A DNA stretch of 64,000 nt from Lelliottia nimipressuralis (GCF_004115925.1 NZ_SDDX01000008.1:124001-188000); one strand, 5' to 3'; shown: positions 1 to 11,720, counted from the stretch's first letter. Made by a program: numbers and translations. The notes: a model not told the origin generated them from the sequence alone.

Positions 1-300
<300 letters not shown>

Positions 301-413
301 CTAACGAAATGTCGCAGCCAGCCTGTCTCTGTTGATGCCTGGACGGACTGACTACTGGAAAAAGTGGGAATAAGATAAGTTTTCTTGCAAGGGAAGTAAA
401 ATCCCGCATGCGC

Positions 414-914
414 TCAATCGGCAAAATTACGCCATATATCCTGAATATCTTCCATCAGGAAGCCGCGGTACAACAAAAATCGCTGGATTTTAACTTTTTC
501 TGAAAATTCACGCGGCAGGGGTTCACCGTATTTACGAATCGCCTGCTCGCGGGCCAGCTCACACCAGTCAATGTCGCACTCACGCATGGCCTCATCGATG
601 GCCGCACGCGCGATACCTTTTTGGTTTAGCTCCTGACGGATCCTGGCCGGGCCATAGCCCTTGCGGCTCCGGCTGGCGATAAAGCGCGTCACAAAACGAC
701 TGTCATCGAGATAACGGTACTCGTAGCACCAGGCAATGACGCGATCATAATCTTCTGCCGTAGCGTCGATTGCTTCCGGGCCGTTTTTTCCCATCACGGG
801 CGCGGAGAGTTTACGGCGCAGCTCTTGCTCGCTGTGATCGCGTACGGCAAGAATGCGTACAGCTCTATCCAGTAAACGGGCGTAGGCAGGGCGGCGCGAG
901 GTGTTTTCACTCAT
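414..914 (-). CDS. recX: Regulatory protein RecX
   Basis: RecX binds RecA filaments and limits their extension, so it tempers recombination and SOS signalling. The 166-residue product is the usual enteric length and aligns along its whole length with E. coli RecX, including the opening [20 protein letters not shown] and the end [11 protein letters not shown]. The family is made of three-helix repeats. It lies 67 bp downstream of recA on the same strand, past an imperfect terminator, so it is probably expressed by read-through from the LexA-controlled recA promoter. That mode of expression is known in E. coli and inferred here. Confidence 0.97.
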   Translation of the reverse strand: MSENTSRRPAYARLLDRAVRILAVRDHSEQELRRKLSAPVMGKNGPEAIDATAEDYDRVIAWCYEYRYLDDSRFVTRFIASRSRKGYGPARIRQELNQKGIARAAIDEAMRECDIDWCELAREQAIRKYGEPLPREFSEKVKIQRFLLYRGFLMEDIQDIWRNFAD

Positions 915-939
915 AACAAACCAGCTGTTTTATAAATGC

Positions 940-970
940 AAAAAGGGCCGCAATCGCAGCCCTTGTTTTT
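940..970 (-). terminator. recA terminator between recA and recX
   Basis: Read on the minus strand, GGGCTGC, a four-base loop GATT, and GCGGCCC form a seven-pair stem with one T-G wobble, followed by a run of T. It sits directly after the recA stop. Partial read-through would explain low recX expression. Confidence 0.8.
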
Positions 971-981
971 AGACGAAGAGA

Positions 982-2100
<1,119 letters not shown>

Positions 2101-2103
2101 TTA

Positions 2104-2123
2104 TACTGTATGGTCATACAGTA
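2104..2123 (-). promoter_or_regulatory. LexA (SOS) box of recA
   Basis: The 20-mer TACTGTATGGTCATACAGTA has the exact CTGT-N8-ACAG core and is nearly the same as the E. coli recA operator. It abuts the last codon of pncC, so the recA promoter begins right at the end of that gene. Confidence 0.96.
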
Positions 2124-2621
2124 TCAAGTGTTTTGTAGAAATTGTTGCCAGAGCATTTTTAACGCATATTCCGTCGCCTGTCGGCGCACGCTTTCACGAT
2201 CACCGCTGAAGCATTCGCGGAAGGTGAGGCCCTGCCCCTGGGAAGTGGCAAAACCAAACCAGACGGTGCCCACGGGTTTGACATCACTGCCACCGTCCGG
2301 CCCGGCAATACCGCTGATGGCGATCGCGTAGTCCGCACGCGCCGCTTTGAGCGCGCCAATCGCCATTTCCACCACCACCGGTTCGCTGACAGCGCCATGC
2401 TGTTCCAGCGTCGATTCGCGCACGCCAATCATCTGCGCTTTGGCTTCGTTACTGTAGGTCACAAAACTGCGTTCGAACCAGGCGGAGCTTCCCGCAATAT
2501 CCGTAATCACTTTTGCCACCCAGCCGCCGGTGCAGGATTCAGCCGTCGTCAGCGTCGCGCCGCGCTGCTTCAACGCCAGGCCCACAACTTCGCTCAGCTG
2601 CATCAATTCATGGTCAGTCAT
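2124..2621 (-). CDS. pncC: Nicotinamide-nucleotide amidase PncC (CinA C-terminal family)
   Basis: PncC deamidates nicotinamide mononucleotide to nicotinate mononucleotide in pyridine-nucleotide salvage. The 165-residue product is a stand-alone CinA C-terminal domain. It carries the conserved TTAESCTGGWVAKVITDIAG block with the catalytic serine near residue 29, followed by GSSAWFERSFVTYSNEAK. The start at 2621 (MTDHELMQLSE) matches E. coli YgaD/PncC; an upstream in-frame start would add 17 unconserved residues. The gene precedes recA on the same strand and its stop codon touches the LexA box. Confidence 0.95.
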   Translation of the reverse strand: MTDHELMQLSEVVGLALKQRGATLTTAESCTGGWVAKVITDIAGSSAWFERSFVTYSNEAKAQMIGVRESTLEQHGAVSEPVVVEMAIGALKAARADYAIAISGIAGPDGGSDVKPVGTVWFGFATSQGQGLTFRECFSGDRESVRRQATEYALKMLWQQFLQNT

Positions 2622-2714
2622 CATCGCTTTAGGCTCCTGAAAAACATGCAGCACAAGATAGCACTTTCTCATGGGATATGGGGATGAGGTTCCGGTTTTA
2701 CGAGGAGGCTTCAG

Positions 2715-2740
2715 AAAAAAGCCGATGCGGCCGCATCGGC
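2715..2740 (-). terminator. Terminator of the zinc-type ABC operon
   Basis: On the minus strand GCCGATGC, loop GGCC and GCATCGGC form a perfect eight-pair stem followed by TTTTTT. It lies directly after the binding-protein gene and separates the operon from pncC. Confidence 0.92.
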
Positions 2741-2753
2741 GTGGAAAGGCTGA

Positions 2754-3632
2754 TTATTTCATGCTGTCGGCGAGGGTATTGACGTTGTGGCGAAACGCAT
2801 TCACGTAAGTATCCGCCACGCCGCCTTTAGCGGAAAGCGCTTCGGGATAAAGCTCTCCACCCGGCTGCGCGCCCGTCGCGCTGGCAATCTGCTTCACCAG
2901 ACGCGGATCGAGCTGGTTCTCCATAAACCAGGTTTTGACGCCATCGGCTTTAATCTGGTTGATGATCTCCGCCACCTGCGCGGCGCTGGCTTCGCTCTCA
3001 GAGGAAAGGCCTTGCGGCGCCATAAATGTCACGCCGTAGGCGCGGCTGAAATAGCCGAAGGCATCATGGCTGGTGAGGACTTTGCGCTTCTCCTGCGGGA
3101 TCTGGCTGAAGCGCGATTTCGCCCATCCGTCGAGCTGTGTCAGCTGCGTAATATAAGGTTTGCCCGTGGCCTCCAGCGCCGCTTTCTCATCCGGATCGGC
3201 ACTGACCAGCCCTGCCAGAATATTTTGTGCATACAGCGCGCCATTCGCAGCGCTATTCCAGGCATGCGGATCGGTCACGGTTTTGCCGTCCTCCTCCAGC
3301 GTATGGGTTTTCACCCCTTTTGATGCCACGACCAGCGTGCCTTTAAAACCTGACGCTTTAACCAGGCGATCCAGCCACCCTTCCAGCCCAAGCCCATTCA
3401 CAACCACCACGTCGGCTTTGCTGAGCGCCGCGCTCTCTTTTGGCGACGGCTCGAAGGTGTGCGGATCGCCGTCCGGCCCCACCAGCGTCGTCACTTTTAC
3501 ATGGTCGCCGCCCACTTCTTGCGTGATGTCACCCAAAATAGAAAAACTGGTTACCACGTTCAGCGTTTTTGCCAGCGCGCCTTGCGACAACAGCCCCAGC
3601 GCAAGCGCCATCATTACCCCTGTCTTCTTCAT
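2754..3632 (-). CDS. Metal (zinc-type) ABC transporter, periplasmic binding protein
   Basis: This is a cluster A-I metal-binding lipocalin-unlike solute receptor (ZnuA/SitA/AztC superfamily) that would deliver Zn(II) or Mn(II) to the adjacent permease. The product has about 292 residues with a Sec signal peptide ending GLLSQGALA. Likely metal ligands are the histidines in DPHTFEP, DPHAWNS and TSHDAFGYFSRAYG, plus a late acidic residue near ENQLDP. No long His-rich loop of ZnuA type is visible. I prefer the second of two tandem ATGs (3630-3632) because GGGG then sits five bases upstream; the first would add one Met. It is last in the operon, 14 bp after the permease gene. Zinc rather than manganese is inferred from the Zur-like operator upstream of the operon. 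Confidence 0.88.
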   Translation of the reverse strand: MKKTGVMMALALGLLSQGALAKTLNVVTSFSILGDITQEVGGDHVKVTTLVGPDGDPHTFEPSPKESAALSKADVVVVNGLGLEGWLDRLVKASGFKGTLVVASKGVKTHTLEEDGKTVTDPHAWNSAANGALYAQNILAGLVSADPDEKAALEATGKPYITQLTQLDGWAKSRFSQIPQEKRKVLTSHDAFGYFSRAYGVTFMAPQGLSSESEASAAQVAEIINQIKADGVKTWFMENQLDPRLVKQIASATGAQPGGELYPEALSAKGGVADTYVNAFRHNVNTLADSMK

Positions 3633-3646
3633 CATTTCCCCTTGCG

Positions 3647-4495
3647 TTAAAAATGCGCACGCAGCCTGCTGCGCGAGCCACATAAAACCGAAATAAAGAA
3701 CCAGCCGCTGGCCGTCAGCACAATGGAAGGCCCGGCGGGGAGACTCACTGCCCACGAGAGGCTCAATCCGAGCCAGGCGCAGAACACGCCGCTGACGCCT
3801 GCCATCAGCAGAAGCCCCGGTAAGGTGCGCATCCAGCAGCGAGCGGCAACAGCAGGCAGCATCATCAGCCCTACCGCCATCAGCGTGCCGAGGACCTGGA
3901 ATCCGGCGACCAGATTCAGCACCAGCAGCGCCAGGAATAAACCGTGCAGTAGCGCGGGCAGCCAGCGTTTGTTGGCCTGCAGCCACGCGGTGTCAAACGC
4001 CTCGGTCACCAGCCCGCGGTAAAACAGGGCCAGCAGCATTAAGGTCAGGACGCAGACACCGGCGACAAACAGGGCCGCGCTGTTATCCACCGCCAGAATC
4101 GAGCCAAAAAGCAGATGCAACAGATCGACATTCGAACCGCGCAGCGAAACCAGGGTCACACCCAGCGCCAGTGAGCCCAGGTACAGCCCGGCGAAACTGG
4201 CATCCTCTTTCAGGGGCGTGCGTCGGCTGACTAAACCTGCCACCAGCGCTACGACGATCCCGGCGAGAAACCCGCCGATACTCATCGCCAGCAGAGACAT
4301 TCCACTGACCAGATACCCCACCGCCACGCCCGGTAAAATGGCGTGCGACAGCGCATCGCCCATCAGGCTCATACGCCGCAGCAACAGAAAAACACCGAGC
4401 ATTGTGGTGCTGACGGACAACGCCAGGCACACCACCAATGCGCGGCGCATAAAGCCGTATTCGATAAACGGCTGGAAGAAAATATGCCAGATCAT
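3647..4495 (-). CDS. Metal (zinc-type) ABC transporter, permease
   Basis: This is an inner-membrane ABC-3 family permease (ZnuB/MntB type), 282 residues with about eight hydrophobic segments. The block RRMSLMGDALSHAILPGVAV near residues 40-60 is the family hallmark and includes the coupling-helix region that touches the ATPase. The C-terminus is basic (CGSRSRLRAHF). Its start codon overlaps the ATPase stop by four bases, so translation is probably coupled. Together with its neighbours it forms a complete import system. Confidence 0.92.
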   Translation of the reverse strand: MIWHIFFQPFIEYGFMRRALVVCLALSVSTTMLGVFLLLRRMSLMGDALSHAILPGVAVGYLVSGMSLLAMSIGGFLAGIVVALVAGLVSRRTPLKEDASFAGLYLGSLALGVTLVSLRGSNVDLLHLLFGSILAVDNSAALFVAGVCVLTLMLLALFYRGLVTEAFDTAWLQANKRWLPALLHGLFLALLVLNLVAGFQVLGTLMAVGLMMLPAVAARCWMRTLPGLLLMAGVSGVFCAWLGLSLSWAVSLPAGPSIVLTASGWFFISVLCGSRSRLRAHF

Positions 4496-5145
4496 GCGAC
4501 TCTCACCCGCTCCGCGCCGCAGTGGGGTATCGCCGTATCCAGCCGCAATGTCTGCGGGAAATGGCGCGATACACGCTCGCTGTCATGCAGCACTGCCAGC
4601 ACCGTTTGCCCGCTCAGATACATTTCCAGCATCAATTCCATCAGCACATTACAGGTGGCTTCATCGACCCCCGTGAACGGCTCATCCAGCATCACCAGCG
4701 GTGCCTGCTGCACCAGCACTCTGGCGAACAACATGCGCTGAAACTGGCCGCCCGATAGCTCGTCGATGGTGGCGGCTGCAAGATCCTGCAGGCCGACGCG
4801 CTCCAGGGCATGGGCGATTTTCAGCCGGGTTTCGCGTCGAAAAGCCGCCAGCAGCGAAATCTGTGGCCAGCAACCCATACTCACTACGTCCTGAACCGTC
4901 AGGGGGAACTGCGCCTCCAGCATATGACGCTGCGCCAGCCAGCCGATCGTCGGGCGTTTCTCGCGCCAGCGAAATCCCCCGCTGACCGGCGGAATAAATC
5001 CCGCCAGGGTTTTGAGGAGTGTCGATTTGCCGCAGCCGTTCGCGCCGACAATCGCCGTCATACTGCCGCGTTCGATCACGCCATTCAGCGTCTGTGTGAC
5101 GGGTTGGCGGTCATACCCTGCCACCAGATTTTGCAGTTCAATCAT
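4492..5145 (-). CDS. Metal (zinc-type) ABC transporter, ATP-binding protein
   Basis: This 217-residue nucleotide-binding subunit energises metal uptake from the cytoplasmic face. Visible motifs are Walker A GANGCGKST near residues 34-42, the signature LSGGQFQR, Walker B LVMLDEP and the switch histidine in AVLHDSERV. The protein is shorter than ZnuC (about 250) and lacks the C-terminal extension, which fits the AztA-like subgroup. Its ATG overlaps the stop of a 33-codon ORF upstream and its stop overlaps the permease start. I infer zinc from the operator. Confidence 0.92.
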   Translation of the reverse strand: MIELQNLVAGYDRQPVTQTLNGVIERGSMTAIVGANGCGKSTLLKTLAGFIPPVSGGFRWREKRPTIGWLAQRHMLEAQFPLTVQDVVSMGCWPQISLLAAFRRETRLKIAHALERVGLQDLAAATIDELSGGQFQRMLFARVLVQQAPLVMLDEPFTGVDEATCNVLMELMLEMYLSGQTVLAVLHDSERVSRHFPQTLRLDTAIPHCGAERVRVA

Positions 5146-5243
5146 GGGAGAACCACCGCCCAGCGCACCGCCAGGCCAATCAGCGCAATCAGAATCGCCG
5201 CGAGTAACAGGCGATTGAACGCAGAAAGAGAGAAGAGAGACAT
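5142..5243 (-). CDS. Candidate 33-residue membrane protein leading the zinc operon
   Basis: A short frame runs from the ATG at 5241-5243 to a TGA at 5142-5144 that overlaps the ATPase start in a coupled ATG/TGA arrangement. The product begins MSLFSLSAFNR, has one hydrophobic stretch of about 18 residues (LLLAAILIALIGLAV) and ends RWAVVLP. It lies between the Zur-like box and the ATPase gene, so it would be the first cistron. I do not recognise a family. It could be a true small transporter subunit, like KdpF in the Kdp system, or a leader that only sets ATPase translation. The ribosome-binding sequence (GGTGGTG) is mediocre. Confidence 0.5.
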   Translation of the reverse strand: MSLFSLSAFNRLLLAAILIALIGLAVRWAVVLP

Positions 5244-5261
5244 CGTTGCACCACCATTAAA

Positions 5262-5276
5262 TGTTATAACATAACA
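5262..5276 (-). promoter_or_regulatory. Zur-like operator
   Basis: TGTTATAACATAACA is an inverted repeat of TGTTAT and ATAACA with a three-base centre. This is the geometry and sequence of the enterobacterial Zur box (TGTTATA-W-TATAACA). It lies 18 bp before the first ORF of the metal transport operon. Repression when zinc is plentiful is inferred. Confidence 0.8.
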
Positions 5277-5347
5277 ATAATAAAATGCGATGCAGATGTA
5301 AACGCGAATAAAAAAGTGGGAGTGTGGCGAAATGTTTCTGTTGAAAG

Positions 5348-5430
5348 CGAGTGTTGCCCGGTGACGAATCGCTTACCGGGCAATACTCGTGGAGGGTGCG
5401 GGCCGGGTAAGACGAAACCGCCACCCGGCA
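5348..5430. repeat. Two REP-like palindromes (BIME-type) 3' of mltB
   Basis: The first unit pairs TTGCCCGGT (5354-5362) with ACCGGGCAA (5375-5383), and the pairing extends outward with one wobble. The second pairs GCCGGGT (5402-5408) with ACCCGGC (5423-5429). Similar GCCCGGTG/CACCGGGC units occur at 24360, which marks them as members of a dispersed extragenic family. Confidence 0.8.
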
Positions 5431-5440
5431 AAACGTAAGA

Positions 5441-6541
5441 TTATTGACTAAACGGTGAAGCCGCCGGTACGCGCGCCAGGGAAACCGCCTGGCCCAGCTG
5501 CCACACCGCCATCGCGTAGTGCGTGCTGTGGTTGTAGCGGGTAATGGTGTAGAAGTTCGGCAAACCGTACCAGTATTGGTAGCCAGTGCCGATATCCAGG
5601 CGCAGCAGGCTGGCCGTCTGATGATCACCCAACGACTGCATCGGCGTTAAACCCGCCGCTGCCAGCTGCGACACGCTGTATTTCGTTTTGAAACCATTCT
5701 CAAGCCCAGGTGCCTGGCCGTTCGCCTGCACCGCCACCGGATCGCCCTTCACCCAGCCGTGCGCTTTGAAGTAGTTCGCCACGCTGCCAATGGCGTCCAC
5801 CGGATCCCACAGGTTGATATGCCCGTCGCCGTTAAAGTCGACGGCGTACTCTTTATAGGAGGACGGCATAAACTGGCCGTAGCCCATCGCCCCCGCAAAG
5901 GAACCTTTCAGATCGAGCGGATCGTCCTGCTCGTCACGCGCCATCAGCAGGAAGGTTTCCAGTTCAGACTGGAAGTATTCCGCACGACGTGGATAGTTGA
6001 AGGAGAGCGTCGCCAGCGCATCGAGAATACGGGTTTTGCCCATCACGCGGCCCCAGCGGGTTTCCACGCCGATAATCCCGACGATAATTTCCGGCGGCAC
6101 GCCGTACACCTGCCACGCGCGCGTCAGCGCATCTTCGTATTGATTCCAGAACGCCACGCCGTTTTGCACGTTATCCGGGGTAATAAACTGTTTGCGATAG
6201 CGCAGCCACGCGCCGTTTGGCCCGGTCGGCACTTGCGCCGTCGGTGCCTGGCGGTCCATCAGACGCAGCACATAGTCCAGACGCTTCGCCTGAGACAGGA
6301 TCTCGTGGAGTTGCTGTTTATTGAAACCATGCTTGTTCACCATCTTATCGATGAACTGTTCGGCGGCCGCGTTGTTGGCGAAATCCCCGCCCATCTGCAT
6401 CATGTTGTGCTGCGGCTCAAGGAGAAAACCACCCGATGGGGCGCCCGCCGTCTGTTGAACTTCCTCTGTTTTCGGCTTACTGCTACAGGCAGCAAGCATA
6501 ATCAGCGCGGGTAAGAGCGCTGCGTAACGACGCTTGACCAT
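5441..6541 (-). CDS. mltB: Membrane-bound lytic murein transglycosylase B
   Basis: MltB cleaves the MurNAc-GlcNAc bond of peptidoglycan to give 1,6-anhydro ends, acting from the inner face of the outer membrane. The 366-residue product begins MVKRRYAALLPALIMLAACS, a lipoprotein signal with lipid-modified Cys19. The catalytic glutamate lies in IVGIIGVETRWGRVMGKTR, and GAMGYGQFMPSSYKEYAVDF is the family block. I chose the start at 6541 because an upstream in-frame ATG would place 18 residues before the signal peptide. In E. coli it follows pncC; here the zinc operon separates them. Confidence 0.97.
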   Translation of the reverse strand: MVKRRYAALLPALIMLAACSSKPKTEEVQQTAGAPSGGFLLEPQHNMMQMGGDFANNAAAEQFIDKMVNKHGFNKQQLHEILSQAKRLDYVLRLMDRQAPTAQVPTGPNGAWLRYRKQFITPDNVQNGVAFWNQYEDALTRAWQVYGVPPEIIVGIIGVETRWGRVMGKTRILDALATLSFNYPRRAEYFQSELETFLLMARDEQDDPLDLKGSFAGAMGYGQFMPSSYKEYAVDFNGDGHINLWDPVDAIGSVANYFKAHGWVKGDPVAVQANGQAPGLENGFKTKYSVSQLAAAGLTPMQSLGDHQTASLLRLDIGTGYQYWYGLPNFYTITRYNHSTHYAMAVWQLGQAVSLARVPAASPFSQ

Positions 6542-6724
6542 GAGACATCCATTTAACGAATTCGATAAGTGGCAAGTATGGTAAAGCATCCGCAATGCCT
6601 CAAGGAAGCGGTACTCACCTCCCCCGCAAAATCTTTACGCTCCCCCATGCAAATCGGTGCTTTTTTCATCTAAAAAGTCGTCACCCCATCAATTAACTTT
6701 CAAAATAATCCATTTTTCTTTCAT

Positions 6725-6762
6725 TGTGAGATCTAATTAACACTTTAAAACCTTTCAAAGTG
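6725..6762 (+). promoter_or_regulatory. srl control region (CRP-like half site and operator-like repeat)
   Basis: TGTGAGATCTAATTAACACT resembles a CRP site with a good left half only. It runs into CACTTT (6741-6746) and AAAGTG (6757-6762), an inverted repeat 10 bp apart, then an AT-rich stretch before srlA. The srl operon is known to depend on CRP, SrlR and GutM; which protein uses which repeat is inference. Confidence 0.5.
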
Positions 6763-6773
6763 ATTATTATTAG

Positions 6774-8335
<1,562 letters not shown>

Positions 8336-8347
8336 GAGGTTCCTGCG

Positions 8348-8710
8348 ATGACCGTGATTTACCAAACCACCATTACCCGCATCGGCCAGAGCGCAGCCGA
8401 TGCGTTGAGCGACCAGATGCTGATTACCTTCCGTGAAGGGGCGCCTGCGGATATCGAAGAGTTTTGCTTTATCCACTGCCACGGCGAGCTACAGGGCGAG
8501 CTGAAGGTCGGCAGCCAGTTGGAGCTGGGTGACGCGCGCTATGCCGTCACCGCCGTCGGCGACGTAGCCGAACAAAACCTGCGCGAGCTAGGGCACATCA
8601 CGTTGCGTTTCGACGGCCAGCCGCAGGCGGAATACCCCGGCACGGTTCACGTGGATGGTCCGGTTCCGCAGGCTGTTACCACCGGCTGCACATTAAAATT
8701 TGTTGCGTAA
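8348..8710 (+). CDS. srlB: Sorbitol PTS EIIA component
   Basis: SrlB is the cytoplasmic EIIA protein that takes phosphate from HPr and passes it to SrlE. The product has 120 residues, near the 123 of E. coli. The phospho-histidine is probably in FIHCHGELQGELKVGSQLEL, the conserved block of the glucitol EIIA family. It follows srlE by 12 bp with a strong AGAGGT ribosome site. Confidence 0.96.
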   Translation: MTVIYQTTITRIGQSAADALSDQMLITFREGAPADIEEFCFIHCHGELQGELKVGSQLELGDARYAVTAVGDVAEQNLRELGHITLRFDGQPQAEYPGTVHVDGPVPQAVTTGCTLKFVA

Positions 8711-8725
8711 TTTAAGGAGAATCAC

Positions 8726-9505
8726 ATGAGTCAGGTTGCCGTTGTCATTGGTGGGGGCCAAACCTTAGGCGAGTTCCTCTGCCGTGGGCTTGCTGCAGAA
8801 GGGTACCGCGTAGCGGTTGTGGACATTCAGAGTGAAAAAGCCGCCCGCGTGGCGGACACCATTAACACCGAGTTTGGTGAAGGGATGGCATATGGTTTTG
8901 GTGCCGATGCCACCAGCGAGCAGAGCGTGATGGCGCTCGCCCAGGGCGTGGACGAGATTTTTGGCCGCGCCGACCTGCTGGTTTACAGCGCGGGAATAGC
9001 GAAAGCGGCCTTCATCAGCGACTTCGCGCTGGGGGATTTTGACCGTTCACTGCAGGTAAACCTGGTCGGCTATTTCCTCTGCGCACGCGAGTTTTCCCGC
9101 CTGATGATCCGCGACGGCATTCAGGGGCGCATCATTCAGATCAACTCAAAATCCGGCAAAGTGGGCAGCAAGCATAACTCCGGCTACAGCGCGGCGAAAT
9201 TTGGCGGCGTCGGGCTGACCCAGTCTCTGGCGCTGGATCTGGCTGAATATGGGATTACCGTGCATTCACTGATGCTTGGCAACCTGCTGAAATCGCCAAT
9301 GTTCCAGTCTCTGCTGCCGCAATACGCTACCAAGCTTGGCATTAACGCTGACGAGGTGGAGCAGTATTACATCGATAAAGTGCCTTTGAAGCGCGGCTGC
9401 GACTATCAGGACGTATTAAATATGCTGCTGTTTTATGCCAGCCCGAAGGCCTCTTATTGCACCGGGCAGTCAATTAACGTTACCGGCGGGCAGGTGATGT
9501 TCTGA
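8726..9505 (+). CDS. srlD: Sorbitol-6-phosphate 2-dehydrogenase
   Basis: SrlD oxidises sorbitol 6-phosphate to fructose 6-phosphate with NAD+, feeding glycolysis. It is a short-chain dehydrogenase of 259 residues. The nucleotide motif GGGQTLGEFLCRGLA is near residue 8, and the catalytic Tyr-Lys pair lies in NSGYSAAKFGGVGL with the serine in QINSKSGKVG. AAGGAG precedes the ATG. It lies 15 bp after srlB. Confidence 0.97.
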   Translation: MSQVAVVIGGGQTLGEFLCRGLAAEGYRVAVVDIQSEKAARVADTINTEFGEGMAYGFGADATSEQSVMALAQGVDEIFGRADLLVYSAGIAKAAFISDFALGDFDRSLQVNLVGYFLCAREFSRLMIRDGIQGRIIQINSKSGKVGSKHNSGYSAAKFGGVGLTQSLALDLAEYGITVHSLMLGNLLKSPMFQSLLPQYATKLGINADEVEQYYIDKVPLKRGCDYQDVLNMLLFYASPKASYCTGQSINVTGGQVMF

Positions 9506-9523
9506 TTAAACAGGCTAACGTCA

Positions 9524-9546
9524 CCCCTCTCCTCGTAAGGGAGGGG
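9524..9546. repeat. GC-rich hairpin between srlD and gutM
   Basis: CCCCTCTCC and GGGAGGGG flank a six-base loop and can pair over eight positions with one wobble. There is no T-run, so it is more likely an mRNA-stability or processing element than a strong terminator. Confidence 0.55.
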
Positions 9547-9565
9547 GAATACCAAAGGAGTTAAA

Positions 9566-9925
9566 ATGGTTACCGCACTCATCACCGTCGCCGCCATCGC
9601 CTGGATCTGCCAGATGGCGTTTGGCGGCTGGCAAATTCACCAGTTTAACCGGGCGTTCGATGCCCTGTGTCAGAAAGGCCGCGTGGGCGTTGGGCGCTCA
9701 GGCGGACGCTTCAAACCCCGCGTGGTGGTGGCGATTGCGCTGGACGAAGACAACACCGTCTGCGATTCACTGATCATGCGCGGGATGACCGTATTTGCCC
9801 GACCGGCGAAAATCCAGGCAATCAACGGCATTTCATTGCAGGAATTACAGCCTGATGTGATCTTTCCCCATGATTCACTCTGTCAGAATGCACTATCATT
9901 AGCGCTTAATCTGAAACATGGATAA
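9566..9925 (+). CDS. gutM: Sorbitol operon activator GutM
   Basis: GutM (SrlM) is the positive regulator of the sorbitol operon in E. coli. The 119-residue product matches its length, with an N-terminal hydrophobic stretch (LITVAAIAWICQMAFGGW) and then GRVGVGRSGGRFKPRVVVAI, which is conserved in the family. The gene lies 60 bp after srlD, past the GC-rich hairpin, with AAAGGAG before the ATG. How it acts is not evident from the sequence because no classical DNA-binding motif is visible. Confidence 0.93.
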   Translation: MVTALITVAAIAWICQMAFGGWQIHQFNRAFDALCQKGRVGVGRSGGRFKPRVVVAIALDEDNTVCDSLIMRGMTVFARPAKIQAINGISLQELQPDVIFPHDSLCQNALSLALNLKHG

Positions 9926-9988
9926 TTTCGTTTTGAAAGCTATAGGCTTGCGAAATTATCATTTCGCAACGTAAGGAACGAAGCGCCT

Positions 9989-10762
9989 ATGAAACCACGT
10001 CAGCGGCAGGCGGCCATTCTGGAGCATCTGCAAAAGCAGGGAAAATGCTCGGTAGAGGATTTGGCCCACTACTTTGACACCACCGGCACGACAATACGCA
10101 AGGACCTGGTATTGCTCGAAAACTCTGGCGCAGTCATTCGAACCTATGGCGGAGTGGTACTCAACAAAGACGAAGCCGATCCACCGATTGACCATAAAAC
10201 CCTGATCAATACCCACCAGAAAGCGCTGATTGCCGAAGCCGCCGTCCAGTTTATTCACGACGGCGACTCTATCATTCTCGATGCGGGCAGCACTGTCCTG
10301 CAGATGATCCCGATGCTCAGCCGCTTTAATAACATCACGGTGATGACCAACAGCCTGCACATCGTCAATGCCCTGTCCGAGTTTGACAGCGAGCAGACCA
10401 TCCTGATGCCCGGCGGCACCTTCCGTAAAAAATCGGCGTCTTTTCACGGCCAGTTGGCGGAGAACGCCTTCGACCATTTCAGCTTTGATAAACTCTTTAT
10501 GGGCACGGACGGTATTGATCTGAACGCGGGCGTGACCACCTTCAACGAGGTGTTCAGCGTCAGCAAGGCCATGTGCAACGCCGCACGGGAAGTGATCCTG
10601 ATGGCGGACTCGTCCAAGTTTGGCCGCAAAAGCCCCAATATTGTCTGCAGCCTTGAAAGCGTCGATACGCTGATTACCGACGCAGGCATCGACCCGGTGT
10701 TCAAAAAAGCGCTGGAAGAGAAAGGAATCGACGTGATCGTAACCGGAGAGAGAAATGAGTGA
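9989..10762 (+). CDS. srlR: DeoR-family repressor of the sorbitol operon
   Basis: SrlR represses the srl genes until a sugar phosphate binds. The 257 residues have the DeoR layout: an N-terminal winged helix ([20 protein letters not shown], then [10 protein letters not shown]) and a C-terminal sugar-phosphate domain with [13 protein letters not shown] and [18 protein letters not shown]. It overlaps gutQ by eight bases, which indicates coupled translation. Confidence 0.96.
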   Translation: MKPRQRQAAILEHLQKQGKCSVEDLAHYFDTTGTTIRKDLVLLENSGAVIRTYGGVVLNKDEADPPIDHKTLINTHQKALIAEAAVQFIHDGDSIILDAGSTVLQMIPMLSRFNNITVMTNSLHIVNALSEFDSEQTILMPGGTFRKKSASFHGQLAENAFDHFSFDKLFMGTDGIDLNAGVTTFNEVFSVSKAMCNAAREVILMADSSKFGRKSPNIVCSLESVDTLITDAGIDPVFKKALEEKGIDVIVTGERNE

Positions 10763-11720
10763 TTTTCTGCTAAACACAGGCCGTCAGACGCTAATGCTGG
10801 AGCTTCAGGAAGCCAGCCATCTGCCGGAAAGGCTGGGCGACGATTTTGTGCGCGCGGCCAATACCATCATCCACTGCGAAGGCAAAGTGATTGTCGCGGG
10901 CATCGGGAAATCCGGTCATATCGGGAAGAAAATAGCCGCCACCCTCGCCAGCACCGGCACGCCCGCGTTTTTTGTTCATCCCGCCGAAGCGCTGCATGGC
11001 GATCTGGGGATGATTGAAAGCCGTGACGTGATGCTGTTTATCTCCTACTCCGGCTCAGCGAAAGAGCTGGATCTGATCATTCCGCGTCTGCAGGAAAAAT
11101 CGGTCGCCCTGCTGGCAATGACCGGAAAATCGCGCTCGCCGCTGGCGCTGGCCGCCAAAGCCACGCTGGATATCTCCGTGGAACGCGAAGCCTGCCCGAT
11201 GCACCTCGCGCCAACGTCCAGCACCGTCAACACCCTGATGATGGGCGATGCGCTGGCGATGGCAGTCATGCAGGCGCGCGGTTTTAACGAAGAAGATTTT
11301 GCCCGCTCACACCCGGCCGGCGCGCTGGGCGCACGTTTGCTGAATAAAGTGCATCATCTGATGCGTACGGACGACGCTATCCCGCAGGTCAAACTCACCA
11401 CCAGCGTGATGGACGCAATGCTCGAACTAAGCCGCACCGGGCTGGGGCTGGTTGCCGTGTGTGATGACAACGGGCTGGTCAAAGGGGTCTTTACCGACGG
11501 CGACCTGCGTCGCTGGCTGGTCGGCGGCGGCAAGCTGGAAGCGGTCGTCAGCGATGCCATGACCACCGGCGGCCTGACGCTCAACGCCGAGAGCCGCGCG
11601 ATCGAAGCCAAAGAAGTGCTGATGAAGCGCAAAATCACCGCCGCCCCGGTGGTCGATGACAGCGGCAAACTGTGCGGCGCCATCAACCTGCAGGACTTTT
11701 ATCAGGCCGGGATTATCTAA
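10755..11720 (+). CDS. gutQ: Arabinose 5-phosphate isomerase GutQ
   Basis: GutQ interconverts ribulose 5-phosphate and arabinose 5-phosphate, a precursor of Kdo in lipopolysaccharide. The 321-residue protein has an N-terminal SIS domain ([20 protein letters not shown], then [13 protein letters not shown]) and two C-terminal CBS domains from about residue 200 ([10 protein letters not shown] and [20 protein letters not shown]). It ends the srl operon; its TAA overlaps the converging norR stop by four bases. Confidence 0.97.
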   Translation: MSDFLLNTGRQTLMLELQEASHLPERLGDDFVRAANTIIHCEGKVIVAGIGKSGHIGKKIAATLASTGTPAFFVHPAEALHGDLGMIESRDVMLFISYSGSAKELDLIIPRLQEKSVALLAMTGKSRSPLALAAKATLDISVEREACPMHLAPTSSTVNTLMMGDALAMAVMQARGFNEEDFARSHPAGALGARLLNKVHHLMRTDDAIPQVKLTTSVMDAMLELSRTGLGLVAVCDDNGLVKGVFTDGDLRRWLVGGGKLEAVVSDAMTTGGLTLNAESRAIEAKEVLMKRKITAAPVVDDSGKLCGAINLQDFYQAGII

